Source of the DNA: Urechis unicinctus
Taxonomy: Eukaryota > Annelida > Polychaeta > Xenopneusta > Urechidae
DNA: 64,000 nt
Assembly (NCBI GenBank): GCA_034190875.2
Contig: CM067354.1
Location: 54,330,678 to 54,394,677 of the forward strand
Direction of reading: 5' to 3'
Program-made: the position numbers and the translations under genes
Notes under the pieces: model-generated
Told to the model about the DNA's origin: nothing
The model's input: the letters and a program-made list of their open reading frames with translations, nothing else
The model's database searches: none
Shown here: piece by piece, positions 36,396-49,104 of the stretch
Position numbering within the stretch: the first letter of the stretch is position 1
Layout of the letters: each line of letters opens with the position of its first letter

Positions 36396-39300
36396 ATAAT
36401 GAATCGATCACTTGTGTATGTTCAAATTTTGTAGCGATTGTGTGATATCATCATTACGTAGTACTTCCGAGTGCTGTAAAAAGTCGTCGGTATGAGTGAG
36501 AATGTAATTTGGAATGTGTAATTGTGTGTATATATGAATGGAGATGAAGAAGACGAGGCTTGTTTAAGCACAACCTAATCTGTGATAGCGGTATGCGTTG
36601 CTTTTATGATGCAATTGCGCGCCCACTGCATAATACTCTGTTTTAATAAAACATTGAACTGAATCCATTTACCTTTGTCACAGAAAAATTTCTTCTGGTT
36701 TTTGATAAGACCGCATACGTGTTCGAGGTTCATTATATGGCTATTAAAAAATATCCCTACTGACACGAGCATTATTCGAGTGGTCATAGACACAACGACT
36801 CTGGTCATCACGTTATTCTTATGGTCAAAAATATGTACAAAAGATTGCATTGTTGTCTTGTTTTGTTTTACGGTTGTTCAAACGAAGTATTTTCCTAGAT
36901 AGTATTTTTTAACCTAATTATGGTAAGCAAAATGTTATAAATGTTAATCCAACTTAACCACCTTGTACCCTCCTCAAGAGAATGCTCGGACCATACTAAA
37001 ATTCAGACAATGCCCACTCTGTACTTATTGAACAAGAGTAGACTATCACACGATTCTATTTGCTTGAAATATTATGCATCTCAAACTGTACTTTTCGAAA
37101 AGGTTGCCTTTCTATAGGGCCTTTTTTAAATTGTAACTATTAGGCAGGGGCCGACCACAAGCCACTTCGAACATCACAACTACCTGGCGAGGGCTCCTAT
37201 GTCCCATGGTCAAACATTAAGCGTTTGGTGGTAGTTTGCAGAAGTTGACAGTAACCGGAACCGGAACCTCGCATACTTCCACACATTATTGGTCCTAAAT
37301 GATATTATCATCTTTAAGTTGTTGTTGAAATAACCTTCTATTGACTGCCACACCGCTGCTTGCCTAATCTGTTAATGTATGCTTCATTTCAGTCACAACC
37401 CCCGGTGGAATCAGATTGTATGAGGCCATCGTTAGCTTCGTATTCTCAGTTGGAGTTGTTATCGATTAATCCAGTGGTGTAGACAGTCCGGTGGTTAGAA
37501 GTAAATATAGATAGTTTGAATGGAGTTTTAATATGGCCCCTGAACATAAGAGTTTGGAGTCATATGGCATTGGAATCGCTTCGTGTTTAATCATATCTAT
37601 GCACTACCACTTTTAATTATAGCTAGCTCTTAGCTATGAAACGTTATTCGTTTTTATACCTGACATACAACATGTGGTTTGGATCATGATTGCACAATAG
37701 GACAGAGAAGCCGATCATTATTTCACCGTATTGCCACAATTAACTCTGATATCCTTATAAAACACAGCACAGGGCAACAATCATTCGCTAATAATCGCCT
37801 ATCTTACTAGTTAAGACTTGCTTAATGGAAGTTAGAATTGAGAATATTTTGATCGTATTATGATCTACGTGATGTTGCGGCCAGCCGTCATACCACAGTT
37901 TAGTGCAGTGCATCATCGTAGACATTACAGTCAATAAGAGATTGACAGTGCCTTATGAACCGCAAATGGGCAAATGCTGAGGTGTTGTCTACAGATTGCG
38001 CAATTCTTTACACAGCCTCCCCATTGCATTCATGTGGGGGATTGTCACCTAAGTCTCGAGTTCCCGTATCTCGCTACTCCCCACACAGCCTCGTGCTCGA
38101 TAAGCTCACGTAAATTGGAGCTTTCGAGCAGCAGGTAAGAATAGGAGACTGGGATATATGCGTCTTGCTATTTGTTTTTGTGACAAACATTTCCCCAAAC
38201 GCTTGTATTTACAATAATTTAGTAGAATCGACCTTGACCTAAAGGAACATTGGTCTAACTTTCGCTTCCTGGTTCACTTATTGGTCAGATCCTCATCCCG
38301 CATTGGGTTAAATACCATGTATGCTTTCAATTACAGTGGTAGATAGTTAGATAACGATTGCTGCCACAAGCCAATTGCACGATCATATCATGTACATCAC
38401 TTGACATGCGTTTAGGAGTCAACAGAACGGTCATGACAGATAACCAACACATCGTTAGCACTGATTAAGATAAAACAGGTGAGCAGCGACTCCGATTGAT
38501 ATCTCCAGTTAACTAATTTATTAAATACTAGAAACTGCTTGATGACAGGATTTGAGTATGAGTTCACATAGCGATATAATGTCATTGCTTGTTAACTTGA
38601 TGACATAATCTGGTTTCAAGTTTACATTGAGAATCTGATTGTAAGTCAACGCGATGGCTGATCCTTTTCTTATGTTCACTTAGTGACAGGATTTGATTGT
38701 TAGCAAACGTGTTGTAAAATCTATAATGACAAAGTATATAATGACAGAATCTTATGTCATGTTTACACAAGGACAGATTTGCGAATCAGATTGTAAGTTA
38801 TCACAATGTCAATATCTGCAAATATATTAACAGAGCTAGATTTTCAACCTCATCAAATGTCACACATTATCACCATGTTGTTCTAAACAACAGGCACTCT
38901 TGGCAAGATTAAGTACGGTAGGAAGGAACATGGTAACGAGTGTAGACTCGAAGCAACCAAGCATTCTGTTTTTAGGCGTCAACTCTTTAACGGTATAACG
39001 AAGCAACACGAAAGCAGCACAGCTATTCCTTCAACTCCAAATTGACCGTTTGTGTTACAAACACTACGACGCATAGAAGCGGGAACCTTCATATACTCTC
39101 GTGCCAGTGTTGAGCAATGACACATAGTTAATTATAGGCAATCGTGATGTAGAGTCAACTCCTGCAATATATTTTGTGAATAGTTACCAGCAAATGTTTT
39201 ATATTCGAGGATTTAACCTCAAAGCCTTCGGGCAGGCGGATAATAGATGTTCAAATTGGTTAGTGGTATGTCCCCCAAATAGATACCATTAAAAGAAACA

Positions 39301-40372
39301 ATGTGAAGATAAATTCTCTTGGAGTAAAATCTGGTCAAAAGTAGCTGGACATCCTAGCCTCTAACGCCTACGCCACTACAGCAAGACACAAGGCACTGTC
39401 AATATCTTATTGACTGTAATGTCTACAACGATGCACTGAACTTAACTGTGCTATGACGGCTGGCCGCAGCATCACGTAGATCATAATACGATCAAAATAT
39501 TCTCAATTCTAACTTCCATTAAGCAAGTCTTACCTAGTAAGATAGACGATCATTACCTGATGGTTGTTGCCATGTGCTGTGTTTTATAAGGACATCAGAG
39601 TTAATTCTGGTAATACGGTGGAATAATGATCGGCTTTTCTGTCCTATTGTGCAATCATGATCAAAACTACATGTTGTATCTCAGGGATAAAAGCTAATAC
39701 CGTTTCTTACATAAAAGCTAGCTATAATTAAAAGTGGAAGTGGATGGATATGATTAAACACGAAGCCAAACTCTTATGTTCTGGGGCCATATTAAAACTC
39801 CGTTCAAACTATCTATATTTACTTCTAACCACCGGACTGTCTACACCACTGGATTAATCGATAACCACTCCTACTGAGAATAGGAAGCTAACCATGCCGC
39901 CATGCAATCTGATTCCACCGGGGGTCGTGACTGAAATAAAGCAGTTAGAATACATTAACAGATTATGCAAGCAGCGTTGTGACAGTCAATAGTCGGTTAT
40001 TTCAACAATAACTTACCCAGTGGGCACAACACGTGGAATCCACGTGGAAATCATGTGGATTTTTGGTGAATTGGTGGATACACGAGTTTTCACGTGATAT
40101 CCACGTGGATTCCACGAGTATTAATCACGTGGAATTGACGTGTCAAAAACACGTGGAAAAGACGTGTATTTTAGGACCCATTTGTAAATTATTATTTAAA
40201 TATTCGTTTTTTCAGTTTATACCAGAAATATGGCCATGTGTTAACCTGACAGTCCCAGCTAGGCTTGTGCTAGATATGCCAAGATATAGTGGGTTTCACA
40301 ACTTTTGGTGCTATCGATCTATGTGCTTTGGGGATGATGACGGTTTTTGGCTTTCATCTGCTTAGTTACTAT

Positions 40373-40502
40373 CGTGACAGGGGTCTCCTGGAATGATGAG
40401 TCGAAATTCAGGTGAGATACTCTCCAAACGAAGGCGAGGTTCGAACCCGTGACCTGCTGGTCCGTGGTGGAGACCCCACCGGGGGTTAACCGCTAACCGC
40501 TG
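40373..40502 (-). mobile_element. tRNA-derived SINE-like block inside the transposon
   Basis: On the minus strand the sequence has a perfect polymerase III B box (GGGTTCGAACCTC, near 40436-40448) preceded about 45 bp upstream by an A-box-like TTAGCGGTTAACC. This is the layout of a tRNA-derived SINE head. Its second copy is at about 49462-49591. The exact ends are not defined. Confidence 0.55.
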
Positions 40503-40854
40503 ATTGGCGCGATTTGCTGCAGTTTTGGAAAGTTGAGAATTCGATCATTTGCTATATTTTTGACAGTTTCTAAGTTTACAAGTGAGTCATATTCAAATGT
40601 TATTCTTTCAATGAAAATAAGTTTACTCGAGTAGCTGTACAAAAACTGCTTGCCGTATATAATGTCTTCATGGTTTATGATTTTATGCTCATTGGTGCAT
40701 GAAACCTGTATTATCGCTCTCAGCGAAGTGCCAGCCGTTGCAGCTAGTTAGTTGCAGCGGAAAGGCTGTAGGCACGCCTCGTGGTTTTTTGGAGGCTTGC
40801 TCCTTAATACACCACAACCATCTTATACACACGCCATGGTTCATCTGTTGACTG

Positions 40855-41110
40855 TTCCTCCATCTCACAGTCATCGTTCATCTGTCAGTGCATCTCACAG
40901 TCATCGTTCATCTGTCAGTCTAGCTCTGGTGTAACGGTAACATGAATTTATACCAGACGTCTTGTAGGGCTACTGTCAGTCCATCTCACAGTCATCGTTC
41001 ATCAGTCAGTCCATCTCACAGTCATCGTTCATCTGTCAATCCGTTCCACACGGTCGTCATCGCTCATTTGTCACTCAGTCCCACAGTCATGGCTCATCTG
41101 TCACTCATTC
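40855..41110 (+). repeat. 29-bp tandem repeat (CATCTCACAGTCATCGTTCAT unit)
   Basis: Units of about 29 bp, two before and three or more degenerate ones after a 60-bp interruption. The open frame through it (HSHRSSVSPSHSHRSSVS) is a by-product. Copy at 49945-50200. Confidence 0.8.
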
Positions 41111-41282
41111 TAGCAGTCGTTGGTTGAGCAATGATGGTTTTCCTTTAATATAAGTGCACATTTGTGAATATTTTCTTTAAATATTTTCTCTGTTTTAATG
41201 CTGCTATTGAGAAAGGTATTATTTTATGAGTTTGTAGTCAGCAGCATAGTAATTGAACACTGCATAATTTGTTTGTGCACAG

Positions 41283-42079
41283 GTTTTCAGGAGCGCTGCC
41301 TCTCCTGCCTCTGCAAATCAGGGATATACTGAACAGGCAGGAGAGGAGAGAGCTGGCCGATAGTGGCAAAATGCTTCCTGAAGCTGTGCAGATGAACAGC
41401 ACTGAGGAACTGCAACATTTAAATGAGCAGTTTATGGACAACCAGAGAAAGAATTTGTGGGTATGTAAAATTGCAGTTTTTTTAAGGAGGAGTGGGCATT
41501 AGATCTAATAAACAGCAATGAAATATTTTCCAAATGTCACATTTTTGTGTCAGTTTCAGAAGTGTATGAAAATCATTGTGCAGTGTCCGGGATACGATGA
41601 ACGATTTGACAAGCAGGTGAGATTCTCTATGTATATGATGTAAATCCATGATCCAAACAACTTGCACTTATGCATTTTGTCTGAATTGGCAATGTTTAAG
41701 AAATTTTCATGCACCAATTGTATTCATTCAGACATATTGCTTGCAGATTAATCACTAATTCCCTGCAGTGCAAGCTTAACATGAACGGGTCAGGTGACAA
41801 AGCCAGCATTGAGAAAATGGCACTCTGCAAATTAATTGTCGGTAGGTTCACCATTGGCTTATTACTTGGAAGTCCAGGATAGTTTTTGATTTTAATGATA
41901 CACATTAGCTAATGAAAGTCAGTTGTATGATGTATGAAATTATATAGCTTATATTGTCCTCTTTGTACTGTGCAGAAAGTGTAGTGAAGAGTCATGGGTT
42001 CACCGAGGCTGCTGTTAATGTCTTTCTAGCCAACCGACTAAGGAATGCACCCAAGAGAAGTTTAAATATTGCCTATTGG
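41283..42079 (+). CDS. Multi-exon gene inside the transposon, unrecognised, frameshifted copy
   Basis: Four exon-like blocks with good GT-AG borders: 41283-41460, 41554-41616, 41769-41841 and 41976-42079. Joined, they keep one frame through NSTEELQHLNEQF, FQKCMKIIVQCPGYDERF and LNMNGSGDKASIEKMALCK to SHGFTEAAVNVFLANR. In the last block four bases (ACCG) are missing compared with the second copy, so the frame runs to a stop at 42080-42082. Composition is that of a soluble, charged, cysteine-containing protein. I recognise no domain. It may be the element's own gene or captured host exons. The first exon and the end of the gene were not found. Confidence 0.55.
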
Positions 42080-42937
42080 TAATGATTGTTGATTTACTCA
42101 CACATTTATATTTTTCATAGATTTGACTAGATAGTTTACTTAAAGAGCCACTTACATGCAAAATCCAAATTTGTGTTGTCATCTAATTATGAAGATGATT
42201 TTGTGACATTTTGACAACAGTATGACTGAGATGTCATAACTGGTTGCCGAGATATTACCGATCAAACTCGCAGACTTTCCTGTATGAAGTCATCAAACTC
42301 ATTCACTCACTTTCGTTTAGTGGTTTACTGATGAAAGCCATTTACCCAGACGAATTTGACTGATTTGTGTCAATTAGGTGACGTCACCCAGAAAGTCACT
42401 TAAAAATTATCATCAAAATGCGATAACAAAAATTCGGTTTTGCATTTCAGTGGCCTTTTAAGTACATTTTATAATTTGCATTCTATTAGGGTGAAAGTAA
42501 ATCATGCTATATCTGTGTATATTCATGATGCTCATGCATGTAGTGACCGGTTTAATGTGTTTCATGAACAAACCTGCCTTTTTCCACTAATTTGTTGCCT
42601 TTGTATGTTGACATTTGCTCGTAATGTTTAAAACATGTTTAATATTGTTATTTGTGATCATGTAGAACTTATAGTTGGATATTTCTGAGAAATAAATGTA
42701 CTTGGTTCAATGATCTTGTGAAATATATTAAAAAACAAAAAAATTACTAAAGAGGAAGTAAAAACCACCTGAATACAGATATTTTGTATCGTTGAATTTA
42801 GGTGGAAGAGCACACGTGTTTTCCACGTGTCCATATCCACGTGAATTCAACTTGCCTTTTACGCGTATTATCTACGTGAATTACACCAGTTTCTCCACGT
42901 ATTTTCCACGTGGATTCCACGTGTTGTGCCCACTGGG

Positions 42938-43660
42938 TAGAGATGCTTGTATAATTTAGGACCAATAATGTGTGGAAGTAGGCGATGTTCCCGTTCCTTG
43001 TACTGTCTACTTCTGCAAACTAACACCAAACACTAAATGTTCGACCATGGAACCTCGGAGCCCTCGCCAGATGGTTGTGTGATGTGCGACGTAGCTTGTG
43101 GTCGGCCCGTGCCTAATAGTTACAATTTAAACAAGCCCTATAGAAACGCAACCTTTTCAAATAGTATAGCTTTAGATGCATTTTATTTGAAGCAAATAGA
43201 ATCGTGTGATATTCCTATTCAATAAGTACAGAGTGGGCAGTGTCCTCTTGAGGAGAGTGGAAGGGGGTTAACTTGGATTAACAATCTTACATTGTTTACG
43301 GCAATTAGGCCAAAAATACCATCTAGGGAAACAACTTCGTTTGAAAAACCGTAAAACAAAAGCAGAGCAAAATGCAACATTTTGTTCATATTTTTGACCA
43401 TAAGAAACAGCAATTGACGAGGTCGTTGTGTCTATGACCATACGAATAATGTTTGTGTCAGTGTGATTTTGTTGATGCCTATATAATGAACCTTGCATAG
43501 CAAGCTTAGCGGAACCGGAAGAAATTTTTCTGTGACAAAAGTAAATGGATTCAAGTCAATGTTTTATTTCAACAGAGTATTATGCCGAGGGCGCAATTGC
43601 ATCATAAAAGCAACACATATCGCTATCATAGATTAGGGTGTGCTGAAACAAGTGATCGAA
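42938..43660 (-). repeat. Inverted spacer arm beyond the transposon
   Basis: Continues the inverted spacer interrupted by the transposon and leads into the inverted 3'UTR and exon 3 of copy F. Homologous, in reverse, to the spacer between 274 and 1180. Confidence 0.75.
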
Positions 43661-43667
43661 TCATTAT

Positions 43668-43927
43668 CTATGTTTGAATGGCACTATTCCGACGACGGAA
43701 AATATTCAGTTTGTGGCTTATTCTTCCGCTGATACACTTTCTTTTAGATTTTAGCTTCGCACATTGCTCTGCGTCACTGAAGTTCCTAGATACCACCTCG
43801 ACGAACATATTTTTGACGTTTCCATTGTCTCGTGCACTTGTCTCCACATACGGACATTGTCTCCACATACGGACCAGCATCTTCCCGCGAGATTTGGCGA
43901 TTTTCATCCAAATCGCGCTTATTTCCG
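43668..43927 (-). pseudogene. GTPase copy F, inverted exon 3 fragment
   Basis: Minus-strand exon 3 starting within NKRDLDENRQ codons and ending at a stop after FRRRNSAIQT. It carries the same internal rearrangement as copy G: a second CCGTATGTGGAGACA piece replaces the GLLANQYQ codons and shifts the frame. The acceptor and the first about 12 codons are cut off at 43927, where the upstream region of copy G begins. F and G therefore share an ancestor that already had the rearranged exon 3. Confidence 0.8.
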
Positions 43928-43934
43928 AAATCCT

Positions 43935-44460
43935 CACTATTCCTGATCAATTCCCTGACCCCTTCCCGCCAGCCCCCAGTGGAATAATCTTTAATTATGA
44001 AATATTTCCCAAGGCATGTACTAATTGGCGATTCTAGATAATCTAGTGAATATTAATTACAAAATAATTGAATTTGGCGGAATTCTGCAATCAAAATAGC
44101 GCTTAATAATGAGCTTGGTATCTCCATCAGTTTCAACGTATACTTGCCACTGCTCAATCGGTTTTTGCTTTTTATGGATGACTAATAAAAGTACCCATGT
44201 ACATCCATCGCTGTAGACGGCGATCACGTTGGCCTGTGTGAATCATTTTTACCAGGTAGGCTGTTGCCAGCCATATATGGAATGGTCCTAGGGAGTGACT
44301 GGTGGCTCGCGGTCGTCATCTCTGACGCTATATAACAGATCGACATTTTAGCCAACACGAGTTAATTCAAAGGAAGCAAACAGAATCTTAGCTGAGTTAC
44401 ACAACAAAGTTGAAGTATTCACTGAACCTTCGTCGGGATCTCTACGAGTACAACGTACCA
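43935..44460 (+). promoter_or_regulatory. Type-II promoter and 5'UTR of GTPase copy G (TATA 44329-44335)
   Basis: Upstream part shared with 26885-27190; core with TATATAA at 44329-44335 and 5'UTR shared with copy C and the orphan at 7345-7611. The AAACAGAAGGCATAG stretch after the TATA box is shortened to a few bases, placing the start site closer to the ATG than in the other copies. The first ATG of the type-II genes (MYNVP) is mutated to GAG here, so the next ATG at 44461 is the likely start. Confidence 0.65.
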
Positions 44461-45489
44461 ATGATGCGTAATGGATCAAGTGGTGACATCTTCCGGCAGA
44501 AAAGCGACAGCAGTTTGACGTCGTCATCGCAAAGTGGTGGCGGTGGTTGGATCAAATCCTGTCAGCTCGTTGTGATGGGGGCAGGTAATGTGGGCAAATC
44601 AGCTCTTGCTAGTCAATACATGTCATGAGTCTTTACCTTACATTACATGCCAACCGTAGAGGACAGATTTAGGCATCTCATCAAATTACCAGGTGAGCTT
44701 TATCAAAACGCCAAACCCGTTTTTGACTTAATCGTCTCTGATGTCACACCTGTTCTATTGAGTAACAGCTTTACTGGACAAGCAATAACAGCGGATTAAT
44801 ATCATTGTATTGTTTTGCAGATGGAACATTTTACGGGATTCATATCGTGGACACGGCCGGCTACCATCAGTTCCCTGCAATGCTAGACTTGAGCATAAGG
44901 AATGGCAATTCATTCGTTGTTGTCTTTGCCATCGATGATCGCGACTCTTATCTGCGCGCTGGTGAGCTTCTGCGCCAAATAAGAGAAGTTAGAGGTATGT
45001 CACGAGTTTGATGTTGCAGCAATTCTAAGTGAAGCGTAACATGTTAATTATCCTATAATCGGCCTTTAACCTTGTAATAGACATAAACAAAGATATTGAG
45101 CGATGTGTATCGTATGGCCATACTTTACAGTGAATGTGATGCAGCCCTCCCCAGCTTAATTGTAAATTGCATATATAATAAATATATTTCTGTGATTTCA
45201 GGATTTGGCAAAGTTCCTGTGGTGCTAGTCGGAAATAAGCGCGATTTGGATGAAAATCGCCAAATCTCGCGGGAAGATGCTGGTCCGTATGTGGAGACAA
45301 TGTCCGTATGTGGAGACAAGTGCACGAGACAATGTAAACGTCCAGAATATGTTCGTCGAGGTGGTATCTAGGAACTTCAGTGACGCAGAGCAATGTGCGG
45401 AGCTAAAATCTAAAAGAAAGTTTATCAGCGGAAGAATAAGCCACAAACTGAATATTTTCCGTCGTCGGAATAATGCCATTCGAACATAG
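44461..45489 (+). pseudogene. GTPase copy G, hybrid of two paralogs, disabled
   Basis: Exons 44461-44692, 44821-44994 and 45202-45489. The first about 190 bp of exon 1 are type II (SGDIFRQKSDSS, short Ser tract, GAGNVGKSA). From about 44653 onward everything is copy E sequence. A TGA at 44626-44628 stands where other copies have the Gly of SGAF, ending the protein after the P-loop. In addition exon 3 has a local rearrangement at about 45283-45300 that shifts the frame. DTAG followed by YHQF matches E exactly. Not expected to make a GTPase. AATAAA at 45737-45742. Confidence 0.85.
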
Positions 45490-48400
45490 ATAATGAATCG
45501 ATCACTTGTGTATGTTCAAATTTTGTAGCGATTGTGTGATATCATCATTACGTAGTACTTCCGAGTGCTGTAAAAAGTCGTCGGTATGAGTGAGAATGTA
45601 ATTTGGAATGTGTAATTGTGTGTATATATGAATGGAGATGAAGAAGACGAGGCTTGTTTAAGCACAACCTAATCTGTGATAGCGGTATGCGTTGCTTTTA
45701 TGATGCAATTGCGCCCACTGCATAATACTCTGTTTTAATAAAACATTGAACTGAATCCATTTACCTTTGTCACAGAAAAATTTCTTCTGGTTTTTGATAA
45801 GACCGCATACGTGTTCGAGGTTCATTATATGGCTATTAAAAAATATCCCTACTGACACGAGCATTATTCGAGTGGTCATAGACACAACGACTCTGGTCAT
45901 CACGTTATTCTTATGGTCAAAAATATGTACAAAAGATTGCATTGTTGTCTTGTTTTGTTTTACGGTTGTTCAAACGAAGTATTTTCCTAGATAGTATTTT
46001 TTAACCTAATTATGGTAAGCAAAATGTTATAAATGTTAATCCAACTTAACCACCTTGTACCCTCCTCAAGAGAATGCTCGGACCATACTAAAATTCAGAC
46101 AATGCCCACTCTGTACTTATTGAACAAGAGTAGACTATCACACGATTCTATTTGCTTGAAATATTATGCATCTCAAACTGTACTTTTCGAAAAGGTTGCC
46201 TTTCTATAGGGCCTTTTTAAATTGTAACTATTAGGCAGGGGCCGACCACAAGCCACTTCGAACATCACAACTACCTGGCGAGGGCTCCTATGTCCCATGG
46301 TCAAACATTAAGCGTTTGGTGGTAGTTTGCAGAAGTTGACAGTAACCGGAACCGGAACCTCGCATACTTCCACACATTATTGGTCCTAAATGATATTATC
46401 ATCTTTAAGTTGTTGTTGAAATAACCTTCTATTGACTGCCACACCGCTGCTTGCCTAATCTGTTAATGTATGCTTCATTTCAGTCACGACCCCCGGTGGA
46501 ATCAGATTGTATGGCGCCATGGTTAGCTTCCTGTTCTCAGTTGGAGTGGTTATCGATTAATCCAGTGGTGTAGACAGTCCGGTGGTTAGAAGTAAATATA
46601 GATAGTTTGAATGGAGTTTTAATATGGCCCCAGAACATAAGAGTTTTGAGTCATATGGCATTGGAATCGCTTCGTGTTTAATCATATCTATGCACTACCA
46701 CTTTTAATTATAGCTAGCTCTTAGCTATGAAACGTTATTCGTTTTTATACCTGACATACAACATGTGGTTTGGATCATGATTGCACAATAGGACAGAGAA
46801 GCCGATCATTATTTCACCGTATTGCCACAATTAACTCTGATATCCTTATAAAACACAGCACAGGGCAACAATCATTCGCTAATAATCGCCTATCTTACTA
46901 GTTAAGACTTGCTTAATGGAAGTTAGAATTGAGAATATTTTGATCGTATTATGATCTACGTGATGTTGCGGCCAGCCGTCATAGCACAGTTTAGTGCAGT
47001 GCATCATCGTAGACATTACAGTCAATAAGAGATTGACAGTGCCTTATGAACCGCAAATGGGCAAATGCTGAGGTGTTGTCTACAGATTGCGCAATTCTTT
47101 ACACAGCCTCCCCATTGCATTCATGTGGGGGATTGTCACCTAAGTCTCGAGTTCCCGTATCTCGCTACTCCCCACACAGCCTCGTGCTCGATAAGCTCAC
47201 GTAAATTGGAGCTTTCGAGCAGCAGGTAAGAATAGGAGACTGGGATATATGCGTCTTGCTATTTGTTTGTGACAAACATTTCCCCAAACGCTTGTATTTA
47301 CAATAATTTAGTAGAATCGACCTTGACCTAAAGGAACATTGGTCTAACTTTCGCTTCCTGGTTCACTTATTGGTCAGATCCTCATCCCGCATTGGGTTAA
47401 ATACCATGTATGCTTTCAATTACAGTGGTAGATAGTTAGATAACGATTGCTGCCACAAGCCAATTGCACGATCATATCATGTACATCACTTGACATGCGT
47501 TTAGGAGTCAACAGAACGGTCATGACAGATAACCAACACATCGTTAGCACTGATTAAGATAAAACAGGTGAGCAGCGACTCCGATTGATATCTCCAGTTA
47601 ACTAATTTATTAAATACTAGAAACTGCTTGATGACAGGATTTGAGTATGAGTTCACATAGCGATATAATGTCATTGCTTGTTAACTTGATGACATAATCT
47701 GGTTTCAAGTTTACATTGAGAATCTGATTGTAAGTCAACGCGGTGGCTGATCCTTTTCTTATGTTCACTTAGTGAGAGGATTTGATTGTTAGCAAACGTG
47801 TTGTAAAATCTATAATGACAAAGTATATAATGACAGAATCTTATTTCATGTTTACACAAGGACAGATTTGCGAATCAGATTGTAAGTTATCACAATGTCA
47901 ATATCTGCAAATATATTAACAGAGCTAGATTTTCAACCTCATCAAATGTCATACATTATCACCATGTTGTTCTAAGCAACAGGCACTCTTGGCAAGATTA
48001 AGTACGGTAGGAAGGAACATGGTAACGAGTGTAGACTCGAAGCAACCAAGCATTCTGTTTTTAGGCGTCAACTCTTTAACGGTATAACGAAGCAACACGA
48101 AAGCAGCACATCTATTCCTTCAACTCCAAATTGACCGTTTGTGTTACAAACACTACGACGCATAGAAGCGGGAACCTTCATATACTCTCGTGCCAGTGTT
48201 GAGCAATGACACATAGTTAATTATAGGCAATCGTGATGTAGAGTCAACTCCTGCAATATATTTTGTGAATAGTTACCAGCAAATGTTTTATATTCGAGGA
48301 TTTAACCTCAAAGCCTTCGGGCAGGCGGATAATAGATGTTCAAATTGGTTAGTGGTATGTCCCCCAAATAGATACCATTAAAAGAAACAATGTGAAGATA

Positions 48401-49104
48401 AATTCTCTTGGAGTAAAATCTGGTCAAAAGTAGCTGGACATCCTAGCCTCTAACGCCTACGCCACTACAGCAAGACACAAGGCACTGTCAATATCTTATT
48501 GACTGTAATGTCTACAACGATGCACTGAACTAAACTGTGCTATGACGGCTGGCCGCAGCATCACGTAGATCATGATGCGATCAAAAGATTCTCAATTCTA
48601 ACTTCCATTAAGCAAGTCTTACCTAGTAAGATAGACGATCATTACCTGATGGTTGTTGCCATGTGCTGTGTTTTATAAGGACATCAGAGTTAATTCTGGT
48701 AATACGGTGAAATAATGATCGGCTTTTCTGTCCTATTGTGCAATCATGATCAAAACTACATGTTGTATCTCAGGGATAAAAGCTAATACCGTTTCTTACA
48801 TAAAAGCTAGCTATAATTAAAAGTGGAAGTGGATGGATATGATTAAACACGAAGCCAAACTCTTATGTTCTGGGGCCATATTAAAACTCCGTTCAAACTA
48901 TCTATATTTACTTCTAACCACCGGACTGTCTACACCACTGGATTAATCGATAACCACTCCTACTGAGAATAGGAAGCTAACCATGCCGCCATGCAATCTG
49001 ATTCCACCGGGGGTCGTGACTGAAATAAAGCAGTTAGAATACATTAACAGATTATGCAAGCAGCGTTGTGACAGTCAATAGTCGGTTATTTCAACAATAA
49101 CTTA

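Larger units (their letters stand above)
40016..42937 (+). mobile_element. DNA transposon with 37-bp TIRs and TA target site, first copy
   Basis: The element starts CCCAGTGGGCACAACACGTG and ends with the exact reverse complement. The match extends 37 bp including the flanking TA on each side. The empty site is visible in the mirrored spacer (AACTTAAAGATGC near 37310-37325 in reverse), so TA was duplicated. Near both ends CACGTGGA-type motifs recur several times in both directions, a typical subterminal transposase-binding layout. Inside are a SINE-like block (40373-40502), a 29-bp tandem repeat (40855-41110) and a multi-exon gene (41283-42079). The TA site and TIR style might fit an IS5/ISL2-like eukaryotic family, but no DDE motif was found. 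A second copy lies at 49105-51694. Confidence 0.85.
36396..43927. repeat. Large palindrome: spacer arm, centre, inverted arm with transposon
   Basis: 36396-38075 is the normal spacer in forward orientation. About 38076-38345 is the unpaired centre. 38346-40015 and 42938-43927 carry spacer sequence in reverse, ending in an inverted exon 3 (copy F). For example GACAGATAACCAACAC near 38434 is the reverse complement of the forward spacer near 2793, and 39600-39690 mirrors 37680-37760. The inverted arm is split by a 2.9-kb transposon at 40016-42937. No gene other than copies E/F and the transposon ORFs is seen. Confidence 0.8.

Noticed and set aside
40033..40365. 110-codon frame at the left end of the transposon (also 49122-49505)
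   Set aside because: It runs through the TIR and the CACGTGG subterminal repeats and changes at its end between the two copies because of one T; not supported as coding.
40855..41127. HSHRSSVS-type frames
   Set aside because: Translations of the 29-bp tandem repeat.
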